From NCBI GenBank assembly GCA_021800745.1, contig JAJYYS010000081.1, positions 1 through 7,149 on the forward strand: DNA of 7,149 nt, read 5' to 3'. Below the pieces are notes generated by a model. The model was not told the DNA's origin and did not search any database. It saw only the letters and a list, made by a program, of their open reading frames with translations. Positions 1-7,149 of the stretch are shown here, piece by piece. The position numbers were made by a program, and so were the translations under genes. The DNA comes from a bacterium. GTDB taxonomy: Bacteria > SZUA-79 > Acidulodesulfobacterales > Acidulodesulfobacteraceae. The number at the start of each line of letters is the position of its first letter. Within the stretch, counting starts at the first letter, position 1.

Positions 1-26
1 TATGTCTAAATTTATTTTTATATTCT

Positions 27-33
27 GAGAGGT
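27..33 (+). promoter_or_regulatory. Ribosome binding site for nfnA
   Basis: GAGAGGT lies 10 bases before the ATG at 44, a purine-rich Shine-Dalgarno match at a slightly long distance. It supports the ATG at 44. A second ATG at 48 is out of frame. The 26 bases before it are AT-rich and too short to show whether an upstream gene or a promoter precedes. Confidence 0.6.
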
Positions 34-43
34 ACTAAATAAC

Positions 44-883
44 ATGTATGAAATCGTCGGTAAAAAAAATCTTGGCGAAGGTATAAATTTATATAATATA
101 TCGGCTCCGGATGTTGCGTTAAAAGCCTTGCCAGGTCAGTTTATAATTTTAAGGGTTAATAAAAACGGGGAAAGAGTCCCTATTACCATAGCAAATTCCG
201 ATAAAAACGATAAAACGGTTACAATATTGGTTCAAACACTCGGAAAAACAACGCATTTGCTCAGCGAACTAAACGTGGGCGACAGCCTGGCCGACGTAGT
301 GGGTCCGCTCGGCGTTCCTACGGAAATAGAAAAATTAGGAACCGTCGTATGCGTAGGTGGAGGTTTCGGTATAGCCGCAATATATCCTATAGCCAAAGCC
401 ATGAAATCAGCCGGAAATAATGTTATTTCTATAATCGGAGCGAGAAGCAAAGAACTGCTTTTAATGGAAGACGAGATGAGGTCGGCGAGCAGTGAAGTTC
501 TCGTAGCCACAAACGACGGAAGTTACGGCACGAAAGGAATAGTTACAGATGTTTTGAGAAAACTTATTTACGATAATAAAATACAAATAGACAGGGTTAT
601 TGCGATAGGACCGGTGATTATGATGAAAGCGGTCAGCGACCTTACAAGAGAAAAATCTATTAAAACGACGGTAAGTTTAAATCCAATAATGATAGACGGA
701 ACTGGAATGTGCGGCGCATGCAGAGTTCTTGTAGATAAAAAAACGAAATTCGCCTGTGTTGACGGTCCCGATTTTGACGGGCATCTCGTTGATTTCGATA
801 ATCTTATGAACAGGCTAAAATTTTATAAAGAAGAAGAAAAAGCTTCTTACGAGTGCCATATGAAACAGCACCATAAAGTATAA
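44..883 (+). CDS. nfnA: NfnA: small subunit of NADH-dependent ferredoxin:NADP+ oxidoreductase (PyrK/SudB-like FAD, NAD and [2Fe-2S] protein)
   Basis: This 279-residue cytoplasmic protein has the ferredoxin-NADP+ reductase/PyrK fold. Visible in order: a beta-barrel FAD domain with the FAD motif R44-V-P-I-T-I and V86-G-P-L-G; an NAD(H)-binding domain opening at V101 with GGGFG (105-109); I131-G-A-R; the family motif A155-T-N-D-G-S-Y-G; and a C-terminal iron-sulfur loop with C223-x2-C226 and C238 in DGTGMCGACR...FACVDGP. Only three cysteines serve the cluster, where PyrK has four. Known NfnA proteins use an aspartate as the fourth ligand (from memory), and D218 is placed for this. In the complex NfnA carries the non-bifurcating FAD and exchanges electrons with NAD(H). 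The nfnB gene follows after 53 bp, which is the usual pair and the main reason for choosing NfnA over PyrK or an anaerobic sulfite reductase subunit. Automated pipelines often call it sulfide/dihydroorotate dehydrogenase-like FAD/NAD-binding protein. Length is normal for the family. Confidence 0.9.
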   Translation: MYEIVGKKNLGEGINLYNISAPDVALKALPGQFIILRVNKNGERVPITIANSDKNDKTVTILVQTLGKTTHLLSELNVGDSLADVVGPLGVPTEIEKLGTVVCVGGGFGIAAIYPIAKAMKSAGNNVISIIGARSKELLLMEDEMRSASSEVLVATNDGSYGTKGIVTDVLRKLIYDNKIQIDRVIAIGPVIMMKAVSDLTREKSIKTTVSLNPIMIDGTGMCGACRVLVDKKTKFACVDGPDFDGHLVDFDNLMNRLKFYKEEEKASYECHMKQHHKV

Positions 884-896
884 CCCTCCTTAATTA

Positions 897-910
897 ATTT
901 TATATAAAAT
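897..910. repeat. 14-bp AT-only palindrome between nfnA and nfnB
   Basis: ATTTTAT followed directly by ATAAAAT is a perfect palindrome in the 53-bp nfnA-nfnB gap. It consists only of A and T, has no G-C pairs and no following T-tract, so it is not a terminator. In such AT-rich spacer DNA it may be chance. No other signal is seen in the gap apart from the nfnB ribosome binding site. Confidence 0.3.
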
Positions 911-912
911 AA

Positions 913-2388
<1,476 letters not shown>

Positions 2389-2406
2389 TATACCTCTTAG
2401 CTTAAT

Positions 2407-2435
2407 TTGACAAAATTATCTATTTATGAGATAAA
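2407..2435 (+). promoter_or_regulatory. Sigma-70-type promoter for tRNA-Leu
   Basis: A perfect -35 box TTGACA (2407-2412) is followed after 17 bp by GATAAA (2430-2435), which matches TATAAT at four of six positions. Transcription would start near 2442, about 33 bases before the tRNA. A better-looking TATACT at 2437-2442 is 24 bp from the -35 and has no partner. The spacer also holds a 6-bp inverted repeat (TTATCT at 2416-2421, AGATAA at 2429-2434) that may be chance. The call rests on consensus and position only. Confidence 0.5.
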
Positions 2436-2475
2436 TTATACTTAGTTATTTTTTACGCCGCACATTTTATAAACT

Positions 2476-2563
2476 GCCGGGGTGGCGGAAGTGGTAGACG
2501 CAAGGGACTTAAAATCCCTCGGAACTTAGTTCCGTGCCGGTTCGATTCCGGCCCTCGGCACCA
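2476..2563 (+). tRNA. tRNA-Leu (anticodon UAA)
   Basis: A complete 88-nt class II tRNA folds by eye. The acceptor stem pairs GCCGGGG (2476-2482) with CCTCGGC (2553-2559), with one G-U pair. The D stem is GCG/CGC. The anticodon stem AGGGA/TCCCT encloses the loop CTTAAAA with TAA at 2510-2512. A long variable arm, GGAAC-TTA-GTTCC (2521-2533), is typical of leucine tRNAs. The T arm is GCCGG-TTCGATT-CCGGC (2536-2552). The discriminator is A2560, as expected for tRNA-Leu, and CCA is encoded (2561-2563). The tRNA reads UUA, and by wobble UUG, both frequent in the neighbouring AT-rich genes. It stands alone between nfnB and the cyclase. No intrinsic terminator is visible after it. Confidence 0.97.
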
Positions 2564-2570
2564 ATTAAAG

Positions 2571-2631
2571 ATCTTATTCAATACTCCCTCCCGAAAAATC
2601 AAAACTTTTATTAAAACAAGAAAAATAAGAT
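2571..2631. repeat. 8-bp inverted repeat flanking a 45-nt spacer
   Basis: ATCTTATT (2571-2578) and AATAAGAT (2624-2631) are perfect inverted copies in the gap after tRNA-Leu. The right arm runs into the TATAAT box of the proposed cyclase promoter. The arms are too far apart and too AT-rich to make a terminator, and the pair may be chance. The remainder of the 173-bp gap (2564-2736) is AT-rich leader with no other structure I can support. Confidence 0.2.
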
Positions 2632-2636
2632 ATAAT
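2608..2636 (+). promoter_or_regulatory. Candidate sigma-70 promoter of the diguanylate cyclase gene
   Basis: A perfect -10 box TATAAT (2631-2636) lies 17 bp after a weak -35 match TTATTA (2608-2613, three of six). Start of transcription would be near 2643, giving a leader of about 94 nt before the ATG at 2737. The perfect -10 and correct spacing are seen directly; use in the cell is inference, and AT-rich DNA yields such boxes by chance. Confidence 0.4.
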
Positions 2637-2736
2637 ATAAATAAAATAGACATATATTGCCGTTTTATTTAATAGCTTCCATAAGTCATTGTTTCGATAA
2701 GAAAACGATTGAAAAGTAATTAAAAAACTTGAAGAT

Positions 2737-5700
2737 ATGCTGAAAATAAATATTAATTCCATAAAATTTAAAATATATTTTCTTTTTATCATATCGAATA
2801 TAGTTGTTTTTTCAATAGGCATATTCTTAGCCGTCCATTATGTTGCCTTATACAGCCGTAAAGCTTTAAAGGAGCAGTTAAAATCCGGGTTAATGGCGGA
2901 GACAATGGCGTTTATCGGCGACAGGAACTATATGCTCGAAAAGGCTAACGACATTGTCGCTCATAACTTTAAAAGCAGGTTTATACGAAAAATATCCGAT
3001 TCCAAAAAAATATCGAGCATTGTATTGATAAGAATAAAAAACGGGCAGGCGGGTTACATAAATAAATTTAAATACAAGTATAAGAATAAAGTTAAAAAAT
3101 TAAGCGACTATCAAAGATTTCTGGGAATTATTCTAACAAAGAACAGGTATATATTTACAGGGTTTGGTAGGGATAAATCGGACAGGCTTATCGAACTAAG
3201 GGTAATTTACTGGCTGATACATAAAAACAGCGGGTATATAATTATATTAAATAAGCATATAACCAGCGATTATTTAAGAAGTATCCGCTTAAAAAATCAA
3301 ATGGCCACAAATCTGGGCGTCTATTTCGGAAGCAAGAGGTCGGCAGCTTCAGTCGTTAGAAATAATAAGTATCAGGGTTTAGGTCAAAGCGCCACTAAAA
3401 AACAGCTCCAGGTTTTAAAAAAAGACAAAAGTGTTTATACGTCCGTGGTTGTAAGAGGCGTCCCATTTTATATATACAATAAGCCGGTAAAAAACTACGG
3501 CGGCAGGATAATAGGAATTTTAGGCTCAGGGATAGAAAAATACAGATGGTTCTGGTATCTTTCGAAGATTTATATTCCGATGCTTTTTTTCGTAGGATTA
3601 TTCGTTCTTTCAATCTTGATTTTTATTTTAGTTAATAAAAAATTTTCGGACCCGTTTTACGGCCTTTTAAGGAGCATCGAAGAAATAGACCCGAATAATC
3701 CCAGAAGACTGGATTTGGCAAGCAAATATCAGAATAAGGAAACCGAACTTTACGAGTTAGCAAAAGCTATTACTGTTCTAAATGATACGATAATCAAAAA
3801 ACAGGAAGAAAATAACCTTATCGTATCGAATATAAACTATTTTTCTAAAGCCGTTTCCAGCCGGGATGACTCTAATTCGTTAACCCTCAAACTTATAAAC
3901 TTGATAGTTGAAAAAATGGGATACGGCTATGCATGGTTCGGAGTTTTAGGCGAGGACAAAAAAGAGATAAAAATAATAAGCGCCTATAATAACGATTTTA
4001 GCTATACAAAAAACCTGATTCTTAAATATGACGACCAGACCGGCAATTTAAAATATTCGCAAAATTTAACGGCAACGGCAATAGCGTCGAAGGATTATGC
4101 GGTGATAAACGATGTAGAAAGCGATAAAACCGTTCCGCCTTATTATAAAGATAAACTTCTGGAATATAAATTTTTATCGGCAGGAGCGTTTCCGTTAATC
4201 GCACAGGGCCGGATTATTGGCGTGATGGGGGTTTATTCAAACAAAAAAGACGCCTTTGACAGCATTAAAGCCGGTGCGATTTTAAATTTGGCAAATTATG
4301 TTGCACATTTAATGATTTATCTAAAAAACCTTAAAAGATCGTCTATTTTATCGGAAATGGCGGAACGAATATTATTTTCCATGACGAAGGGGTATGAAAA
4401 GCGGCAGGAAGAAGACTCGACCCTTGCCGGCAGTTCCGTTCCTTCCAGGGAAGCGGGGCGGCAGCCGAAGCTTGACGAAGCATTTCTTCAAGAATTTTTA
4501 AATAATCTGGAAGATAATCTGCAGACCGACTTTGTCGAATTTATCGTCTATGACGGGATTAAAAATGAGATTGTAAGAGCGGAGTTTTCAAGGGGGTGGG
4601 AATACAATTTAGGTAAAAGCACCGTAGACCCTACCCCGACATTATTCGTTCGAAAAAGAATCGCGGAAAACAGGCTGGATGTCTATAATTATCAGGAAGA
4701 CGAATTTGCCACGGAGTTTTTTAAAGATAAAGGCGTTAAAGACATAATTCTTTACGCATTCCAAGGAACAGAAGGCAGAAGGTATCTGGCGATAACCGGC
4801 GTAATCGAAAGAAAAAAGTCGTTTTACGCAGAAGATTTAGAATTTTTCAGGAACGGCATAAACTTTTTTGCCGAATATTTTGAGATTAATACGCTTTTGG
4901 AGAAATTGGATTTGTCCTTGGAATTACTGGAAAACAGGGAAAATTTGATAAATAAGATGGTCGAGTTCGGGGTTGTTTCCATAAATTTGACGGATAAATT
5001 AGTAAGCCTATATAATGATTACTTTGCCAGGGTTTTTAATGTCGAAAAATTTTCCGCTCCGATAAGTTTAGATAAATTTTATGAAATTATAAAACCGGCT
5101 TTCGAAAACGAAAATTTTGCGCACAATATTTTCGAAACATATATAAAAAACAGATATACGGCTACAATAGAAAGCGTAGAAATCAATCTTAAAAGCGGGA
5201 TTACGCTGGGCATGAAATCCAGCTTATTTTTGACCAAAAACAAGAGTATTATAAGGCTCCTTGTCTTTGGAAACGTTACCGAACTGCGAGAAAACATAAA
5301 AAACCTTGAGAACTTAACTAAAAAGCTTAATTTATTAAACGATTTATCGTATAAATTATCCGTTGTGTTCACGCTTGAATATGCTATAAAAACATTCGCG
5401 GAGGGGCTTTATACTATAAAAAAAGATGGAGAGGGAAAAGTAGATTCTCTTCATATCAATATATTCGATACCGTTACTAAAAAGACGGTTACGTCGCTGA
5501 TTTACAGCAGGAAGGAAAACAGGCAGGGAGAAGATGGGCTTTCCGAAAATTCCAGCAGGGTTATCATAACGACTAATAATATTAATTATGAGGATTATCT
5601 GTCAAACTGCGAACTTTTGAAAGACCGAAAGAATAAAAACGGGGACGGAATGGTCGATAATTGCGAGTTTCGCGGGACTTCAGGCAGTTATACCTGTTTT

Positions 5701-6387
5701 GTGCTTAAAATCAGCGACGAGATTGCAGGAACAGTTTCGATAGATTCGGAAGATAAAGATTTCTTTACTAAGGAAATGACGGATTTGATAAAAGAAATAA
5801 TCAACATAGCCTCTCCTGTTTTCGCAAAACTTATATTAATAGAAACAAACAAGGAACTCGCCATTACCGATTCCCTCACCGAAATATACAATAGAAGATT
5901 TATGTATGAATTTGCCAAAAGAGAAATCGTCAGGGCATGCAGAAATTCAGCCGATCTTTCCATTGCCATATTAGATATCGATAAATTTAAAAATATAAAC
6001 GACAATCACGGCCATCATATTGGCGACGTTATGCTGACCGAATTTACCAACGATTTGAAAAATGTTTTAATGAGGAAGCAGGATATTATTACAAGATACG
6101 GCGGCGATGAATTCGTTATGATTTTACCGGATACCGATAAAGGGAATGCGGTGAATTTGATGGAAAAATTGAGAACTTACATTGAAGGCAGAATATATAA
6201 TTTTGAAGACAATTTAAATTTAAATATTACGGTATCGATAGGAGTTTCAAGTTTGAGGACGCTGCCGGACGGCAAAAGCATAAAAAATAACGGCGACCCC
6301 GACGATATTTTAAATCGCCTTCTAAAGATTGCGGACGATAATTTATACAGGGCTAAAGATTTAGGCAGAAATAAAGTCGTAGGATAA
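2737..6387 (+). CDS. Membrane-bound multisensor diguanylate cyclase (Cache-TM-HAMP-GAF-GAF-PAS-GAF-GGDEF)
   Basis: This 1216-residue protein makes cyclic di-GMP from two GTP. Order by residue: membrane helix 1 (about 12-34); extracytoplasmic Cache-type sensor (about 40-275) ending in the typical NKPVKNYGGRIIGILGSGIE; helix 2 (about 277-299); HAMP (about 300-352); GAF (about 365-530); a polar linker (551-580); a degenerate GAF-like region (about 580-715); PAS (about 735-855); another GAF (about 865-1030); GGDEF domain (about 1040-1216). The catalytic domain looks active: DSLTEIYNRR (1045-1054), metal ligands D1080 and D1124, guanine contacts N1088 and D1097, and GGDEF at 1122-1126. The product-inhibition site RxxD is present (R1113-K-Q-D1116), five residues before GGDEF. 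No EAL or HD-GYP domain follows. The ATG has only GAAG two bases before it, so initiation may be weak; the start is supported by the helix that follows at once. The gene is monocistronic or, less likely, read into pheS. The extracytoplasmic part is very basic, and the linker is GC-rich. Ligands are unknown. Confidence 0.92.
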   Translation: MLKININSIKFKIYFLFIISNIVVFSIGIFLAVHYVALYSRKALKEQLKSGLMAETMAFIGDRNYMLEKANDIVAHNFKSRFIRKISDSKKISSIVLIRIKNGQAGYINKFKYKYKNKVKKLSDYQRFLGIILTKNRYIFTGFGRDKSDRLIELRVIYWLIHKNSGYIIILNKHITSDYLRSIRLKNQMATNLGVYFGSKRSAASVVRNNKYQGLGQSATKKQLQVLKKDKSVYTSVVVRGVPFYIYNKPVKNYGGRIIGILGSGIEKYRWFWYLSKIYIPMLFFVGLFVLSILIFILVNKKFSDPFYGLLRSIEEIDPNNPRRLDLASKYQNKETELYELAKAITVLNDTIIKKQEENNLIVSNINYFSKAVSSRDDSNSLTLKLINLIVEKMGYGYAWFGVLGEDKKEIKIISAYNNDFSYTKNLILKYDDQTGNLKYSQNLTATAIASKDYAVINDVESDKTVPPYYKDKLLEYKFLSAGAFPLIAQGRIIGVMGVYSNKKDAFDSIKAGAILNLANYVAHLMIYLKNLKRSSILSEMAERILFSMTKGYEKRQEEDSTLAGSSVPSREAGRQPKLDEAFLQEFLNNLEDNLQTDFVEFIVYDGIKNEIVRAEFSRGWEYNLGKSTVDPTPTLFVRKRIAENRLDVYNYQEDEFATEFFKDKGVKDIILYAFQGTEGRRYLAITGVIERKKSFYAEDLEFFRNGINFFAEYFEINTLLEKLDLSLELLENRENLINKMVEFGVVSINLTDKLVSLYNDYFARVFNVEKFSAPISLDKFYEIIKPAFENENFAHNIFETYIKNRYTATIESVEINLKSGITLGMKSSLFLTKNKSIIRLLVFGNVTELRENIKNLENLTKKLNLLNDLSYKLSVVFTLEYAIKTFAEGLYTIKKDGEGKVDSLHINIFDTVTKKTVTSLIYSRKENRQGEDGLSENSSRVIITTNNINYEDYLSNCELLKDRKNKNGDGMVDNCEFRGTSGSYTCFVLKISDEIAGTVSIDSEDKDFFTKEMTDLIKEIINIASPVFAKLILIETNKELAITDSLTEIYNRRFMYEFAKREIVRACRNSADLSIAILDIDKFKNINDNHGHHIGDVMLTEFTNDLKNVLMRKQDIITRYGGDEFVMILPDTDKGNAVNLMEKLRTYIEGRIYNFEDNLNLNITVSIGVSSLRTLPDGKSIKNNGDPDDILNRLLKIADDNLYRAKDLGRNKVVG
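4401..4480 (+). other. GC-rich linker segment inside the cyclase gene
   Basis: By hand count 52 of 80 bases are G or C (65%), while surrounding coding sequence is clearly AT-rich. It encodes a polar, low-complexity stretch (about residues 555-581, including STLAGSSVPSREAG) between the first GAF domain and the next GAF-like region. It holds short palindromic motifs, TGCCGGCA (4425-4432) and CTTCC-AG-GGAAG (4442-4453). The reading frame stays open. This may be an inserted or recombined linker; base composition is seen, origin is inference. Confidence 0.5.
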
Positions 6388-6414
6388 ATTACTGGTTAAT
6401 ATAGGCAAGACAAA

Positions 6415-6443
6415 TTGACGCTTGAAAATTTATATAAAAAGAT
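6415..6443 (+). promoter_or_regulatory. Weak candidate promoter for pheS
   Basis: TTGACG (6415-6420, five of six) is followed after 17 bp by AAAGAT (6438-6443, three of six). It is the best pair in the 74-bp gap between the cyclase gene and pheS. No terminator for the cyclase gene is seen in the gap, so read-through remains possible. Confidence 0.25.
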
Positions 6444-6461
6444 TAATAATATATTATTAAT
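6442..6461. repeat. Perfect 20-bp palindrome abutting the pheS start codon
   Basis: The half-site ATTAATAATA is followed directly by its reverse complement TATTATTAAT, and the last base touches the ATG at 6462. It contains only A and T. It occupies the place where a Shine-Dalgarno sequence would be, and none is visible. It could be an operator, a weak hairpin, or chance in AT-rich DNA. Confidence 0.6.
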
Positions 6462-7149
6462 ATGAATAATGAATCTGAAATTATAAACGAAATAAATAAA
6501 ATTTCGGAAAATGCCGAAAAACTCCTGAATTCTTCAAAAAATTTAGACGAGTTAGAGAGCAGATTTCGTGATTTTGCCGGTAAAAAAAGTAAAATCGCCG
6601 CTATATTGCATAATATTCACCTATATTCGGCGGAAGAAAAGAAAATTATCGGCTCAAAATCCAATGAACTTAAAAACCGCATAGAGAATATTTATAACAG
6701 CAAAAAAGATGAACTTTCGATTACTGAACGCGTTAAGTTTTTAAGCGGACGCGGCATCGATTTGACTATTCCGGGCAATTATATAGAAATAAAGCATAAG
6801 CATCCTATAACCGCAGTTTTAGAGGAAGCATCCGATTTTTTTACTTCGATGGGTTTCGAGATAGTCGAAGGCCCTGAAATTGAAACGACCTATTATAATT
6901 TCGATGCTCTTAATATACCTGCAGACCATCCTGCAAGAGACGTTTGGGATACCTTTTATCTTCTTAACGGAATGGTTCCGAGAACCCATACGTCAAGCGT
7001 TCAGGCAAGAACTCTTGAAAAGAAACAGCTTCCCCTAAGGGTAATTGCGCCCGGCAGATGTTACAGGTATGAAGCGGTAGATGCGACCCACCTTTTTATG
7101 TTTAATCAAATGGAAGGGCTTTTTGTCGATAAAAACGTAAAACTTTCCG
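6462..7149 (+). CDS. pheS: Phenylalanyl-tRNA synthetase alpha subunit, 3' end cut by the window
   Basis: The first 229 codons of PheS are present; the family is usually about 330-350 residues, so roughly two thirds is seen. PheS pairs with PheT in the cytoplasm to charge tRNA-Phe and carries the catalytic class II core. Residues 1-90 form the helical tRNA-binding arm, with the family's GKK turn at 40-42. The core begins with H114-P-I-T, then MGFEIVEGPEIE (130-141), YNFDALNIPADHPARD (145-160), DTF (163-165), the THTSSVQAR motif (175-183), and class II motif 2 (about 193-222: APGRCYRYEAVDATH, then FNQMEGL). The usual FHQ is FNQ here and TSP is TSS; these are family-position variants, not obvious defects. 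An in-frame stop at 6447 restricts the start to the ATG at 6462, which has no clear ribosome binding site. Upstream is the cyclase gene, not the rplT often found before pheS; pheT presumably follows outside the window. Confidence 0.95.
   Translation, partial: MNNESEIINEINKISENAEKLLNSSKNLDELESRFRDFAGKKSKIAAILHNIHLYSAEEKKIIGSKSNELKNRIENIYNSKKDELSITERVKFLSGRGIDLTIPGNYIEIKHKHPITAVLEEASDFFTSMGFEIVEGPEIETTYYNFDALNIPADHPARDVWDTFYLLNGMVPRTHTSSVQARTLEKKQLPLRVIAPGRCYRYEAVDATHLFMFNQMEGLFVDKNVKLS

Noticed and set aside
44..883. PyrK (dihydroorotate dehydrogenase electron-transfer subunit)
   Set aside because: The fold is shared, but the cluster loop has three cysteines plus aspartate rather than four cysteines, and the partner gene is nfnB, not pyrD.
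2389..2475. An intrinsic terminator after nfnB
   Set aside because: The only inverted repeat is TTATCT/AGATAA, AT-rich and not followed by a T-tract in the right place. The T-run at 2448-2454 is not preceded by a stable stem.
2476..2600. tRNA-Leu as an integration site for a mobile element
   Set aside because: The tRNA is complete, no direct repeat of its 3' end occurs downstream in this window, and no integrase gene is present.
2643..2736. A c-di-GMP riboswitch or other structured leader before the cyclase gene
   Set aside because: The leader is long enough to consider, but I see none of the conserved GEMM motifs and no stable G-C-paired stems.
2453..2822. Two minus-strand open frames of 66 and 82 codons overlapping tRNA-Leu and the cyclase start
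   Set aside because: The first runs antisense through a functional tRNA gene and the second through the leader and first codons of the cyclase. Neither shows a recognisable domain, and both fit chance frames in AT-rich DNA.

Overview
The window looks like chromosomal core sequence from an AT-rich anaerobic or facultatively anaerobic bacterium. Codons such as AUA, UUA and AAA are used heavily, and the two genes at the left encode NfnAB, a ferredoxin/NADH/NADPH transhydrogenase typical of anaerobes and fermenters. The large multidomain diguanylate cyclase with a HAMP domain would suit a Gram-negative-type lineage such as a deltaproteobacterium-like group, but nothing here fixes the phylum and this is inference. 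All genes lie on the + strand.

Layout. Positions 44-883 and 937-2388 encode the small (NfnA) and large (NfnB) subunits of the flavin-based electron-bifurcating transhydrogenase, 53 bp apart and probably one operon. A promoter-like TTGACA/GATAAA pair (2407-2435) precedes a complete tRNA-Leu(UAA) with encoded CCA (2476-2563). An AT-rich gap of 173 bp (2564-2736), with a perfect TATAAT box, leads to a 1216-residue membrane-anchored sensor diguanylate cyclase (2737-6387). After a 74-bp gap with a perfect 20-bp palindrome, pheS (phenylalanyl-tRNA synthetase alpha) starts at 6462 and runs off the right edge.

How the parts work. NfnAB balances the NADH, NADPH and ferredoxin pools in the cytoplasm. 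The cyclase is an independent signalling protein: one extracytoplasmic Cache-type sensor, two membrane helices, HAMP, GAF, a GAF-like region, PAS, another GAF, and a GGDEF domain with intact catalytic and product-inhibition sites. tRNA-Leu and PheS belong to translation. I see no shared pathway across the four units.

I found no mobile element, CRISPR array, phage gene or clearly new system. The points most worth a second look are all around the cyclase and the pheS start: a GC-rich linker inside the AT-rich cyclase gene, a three-cysteine GAF domain that also carries an EF-hand-like loop, a strongly basic sensor domain, and a palindrome that abuts a pheS start lacking an evident Shine-Dalgarno sequence.
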